Source of the DNA: Acidulodesulfobacterium_A sp049965795
GTDB taxonomy: Bacteria > SZUA-79 > Acidulodesulfobacterales > Acidulodesulfobacteraceae
NCBI GenBank assembly: GCA_049965795.1
Contig: JBMFVW010000018.1
Span: 1 to 32,702, forward strand
DNA length: 32,702 bases
Reading direction: 5' to 3'
Shown: positions 31,803-32,702 of the stretch, piece by piece
Layout of the letters: each line of letters begins with the position of its first letter
How positions within the stretch are numbered: position 1 is the stretch's first letter
Position numbers and translations under genes: made by a program
The notes under the pieces: generated by a model
Databases searched by the model: none
What the model was told of the DNA's origin: nothing
What the model saw: only the letters and a program-made list of their open reading frames with translations

Positions 31803-32702
31803 ATGATAACAGTAAATAATATACTCGATATTGCCGACTCTGCAATGACCGCAAATACTGCGGCGATGAATACCGTTTCGCAGAACGTGGCTAACGTCAA
31901 TACGCCTTTTTATAACAGCGAAACTCCCATAGAAAATGAAGCGCCCGCCGTGGTAGGAGCTCCATATACTTACGGTACGGGAGTAAACGTAGATCAAATC
32001 CAAAGAAGCACGGATAATTTTGTCCAGTCGGAAGTCAACAACGAGACGGGACAGAACAGCTATTATACCACGCTTTATCAAGGCTTAGACCAGATTCAAA
32101 ATCTGTTCAACGACCAGACGGGGTCTGGCTTCAGTTCGCAAATTTCGCAGTTTTTCAATGATTTTCAAAACGTAGCAAACAATCCGTCAAATACTTCCCA
32201 GAGAACTGCTTTGCTTTCCGACGCGCAGTCTCTTGCAGGCTCTATTAACAATGCATATACTACTATTAAAAATACGGTAGCTTCGACAAATAATTCCATA
32301 CAGGGTTTAATTCCTGAAATAAACAACCTCACTTCGCAGATTGCCACTTTAAACCAGCAGATAACTTATGCGCAAAATGCCGGAAGCAACGCCAACGAAC
32401 TTCAGGACGAACAGGCGAATGCCATAAACAGTCTTTCTAAGCTTGTAAATATTTCATATTATACGAATAATAACGGAAAAACAAATATCGCGCTCGGCAA
32501 CGTGCCGTTAGTATCGAGCGATGATTCTTTTAACTTATCGACGCAGGTTGATCCTTCTAATCCTGCAAATTTAGATATTATGTGGACGGGACCGGACGGT
32601 TCTGCCCAGTCTATAACAAGCCAGGTAACCGGCGGCAGTCTCGGAGCATACGTAAATCTGGAGCAGAATATAGCCCCGTCGTATATAAACCAGCTTAATT
32701 CT
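31803..32702 (+). CDS. flgK: Hook-associated protein FlgK, 5' part
   Basis: The first 300 codons are present and the frame is still open at the window edge, so the gene continues beyond it. The N-terminus NNILDIADSAMTANTAAMNT followed by SQNVANVNTPFYNSE is the FlgK/rod-hook family motif (usually ...HNIANVNTPGYSRQ). The middle (FNDFQNVANNPSNTSQRTAL, INNLTSQIATLNQQI, DEQANAINSLSKLVNI) is diagnostic for FlgK rather than FlgE or FlgL. FlgK forms the first layer of the hook-filament junction. GAGGAT inside flgN serves as Shine-Dalgarno sequence. Confidence 0.93.
   Translation, partial: MITVNNILDIADSAMTANTAAMNTVSQNVANVNTPFYNSETPIENEAPAVVGAPYTYGTGVNVDQIQRSTDNFVQSEVNNETGQNSYYTTLYQGLDQIQNLFNDQTGSGFSSQISQFFNDFQNVANNPSNTSQRTALLSDAQSLAGSINNAYTTIKNTVASTNNSIQGLIPEINNLTSQIATLNQQITYAQNAGSNANELQDEQANAINSLSKLVNISYYTNNNGKTNIALGNVPLVSSDDSFNLSTQVDPSNPANLDIMWTGPDGSAQSITSQVTGGSLGAYVNLEQNIAPSYINQLNS

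Noticed and set aside
1..32702. tRNA, rRNA, CRISPR array, prophage or transposase genes
   Set aside because: None was recognised; repeats are short, intergenic and irregularly spaced.

Overview
The window is a dense flagellar and chemotaxis gene cluster from a low-GC, Gram-negative bacterium. P-ring and L-ring genes (flgA, flgH, flgI) imply an outer membrane. Two matches to the sigma-54 promoter consensus, a sigma-28 candidate promoter at flgM, a FlhF/FlhG pair, a stand-alone FlhB C-terminal homologue and a ParC/ParP-like pair resemble the Deltaproteobacteria in the broad sense. A closer placement cannot be made by eye; an uncultured acid or sediment sulfate-reducer clade is only a guess. No mobility genes, RNA genes or CRISPR arrays were seen.

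Layout. Bases 1-1780 hold the 3' end of fliK, then fliJ and a motE-like gene. A gene-free 348 bp stretch carries a sigma-54 promoter, followed by a long same-strand run: fliL-fliM-fliN-fliO-fliP-fliQ-fliR-flhB-flhA (switch C-ring and export gate), flhF-flhG-fliA (placement and number control, sigma-28), a large HEAT-like gene, cheR, a lone receiver, cheY, cheA, cheB, cheW, a ParA-type ATPase and a CheW-like partner. Three overlapping genes close the run: a small hypothetical gene, a second FliK-like gene and a FlhB-C homologue. Two minus-strand genes (PilZ and DsrE-like) interrupt it at 24731-25817. A second sigma-54 promoter then precedes flgF-flgG-flgA-flgH-flgI-flgM-flgN-flgK (rod, rings, anti-sigma factor, chaperone, hook-filament junction); flgK runs off the window.

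How it works together. The genes cover the middle and late stages of flagellum building: export gate and length/specificity switch, rotor switch, rings and distal rod, then the FliA/FlgM checkpoint that releases late genes after hook completion. The chemosensory genes are embedded between fliA and the second specificity-switch module. Two putative positioning ATPase systems (FlhF/FlhG for the flagellum, ParA/CheW-like for chemoreceptor arrays) suggest polar organisation.

Points of note: a FlhF with eroded GTPase motifs next to a FlhG lacking the usual N-terminal activator motif; a duplicated FliK/FlhB-C module; mosaic palindromic intergenic repeats, including between fliP/fliQ and flhF/flhG; no flgJ between flgI and flgM; and a duplicated flgI 3' end. 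All assignments come from reading the sequence; no searches were run.
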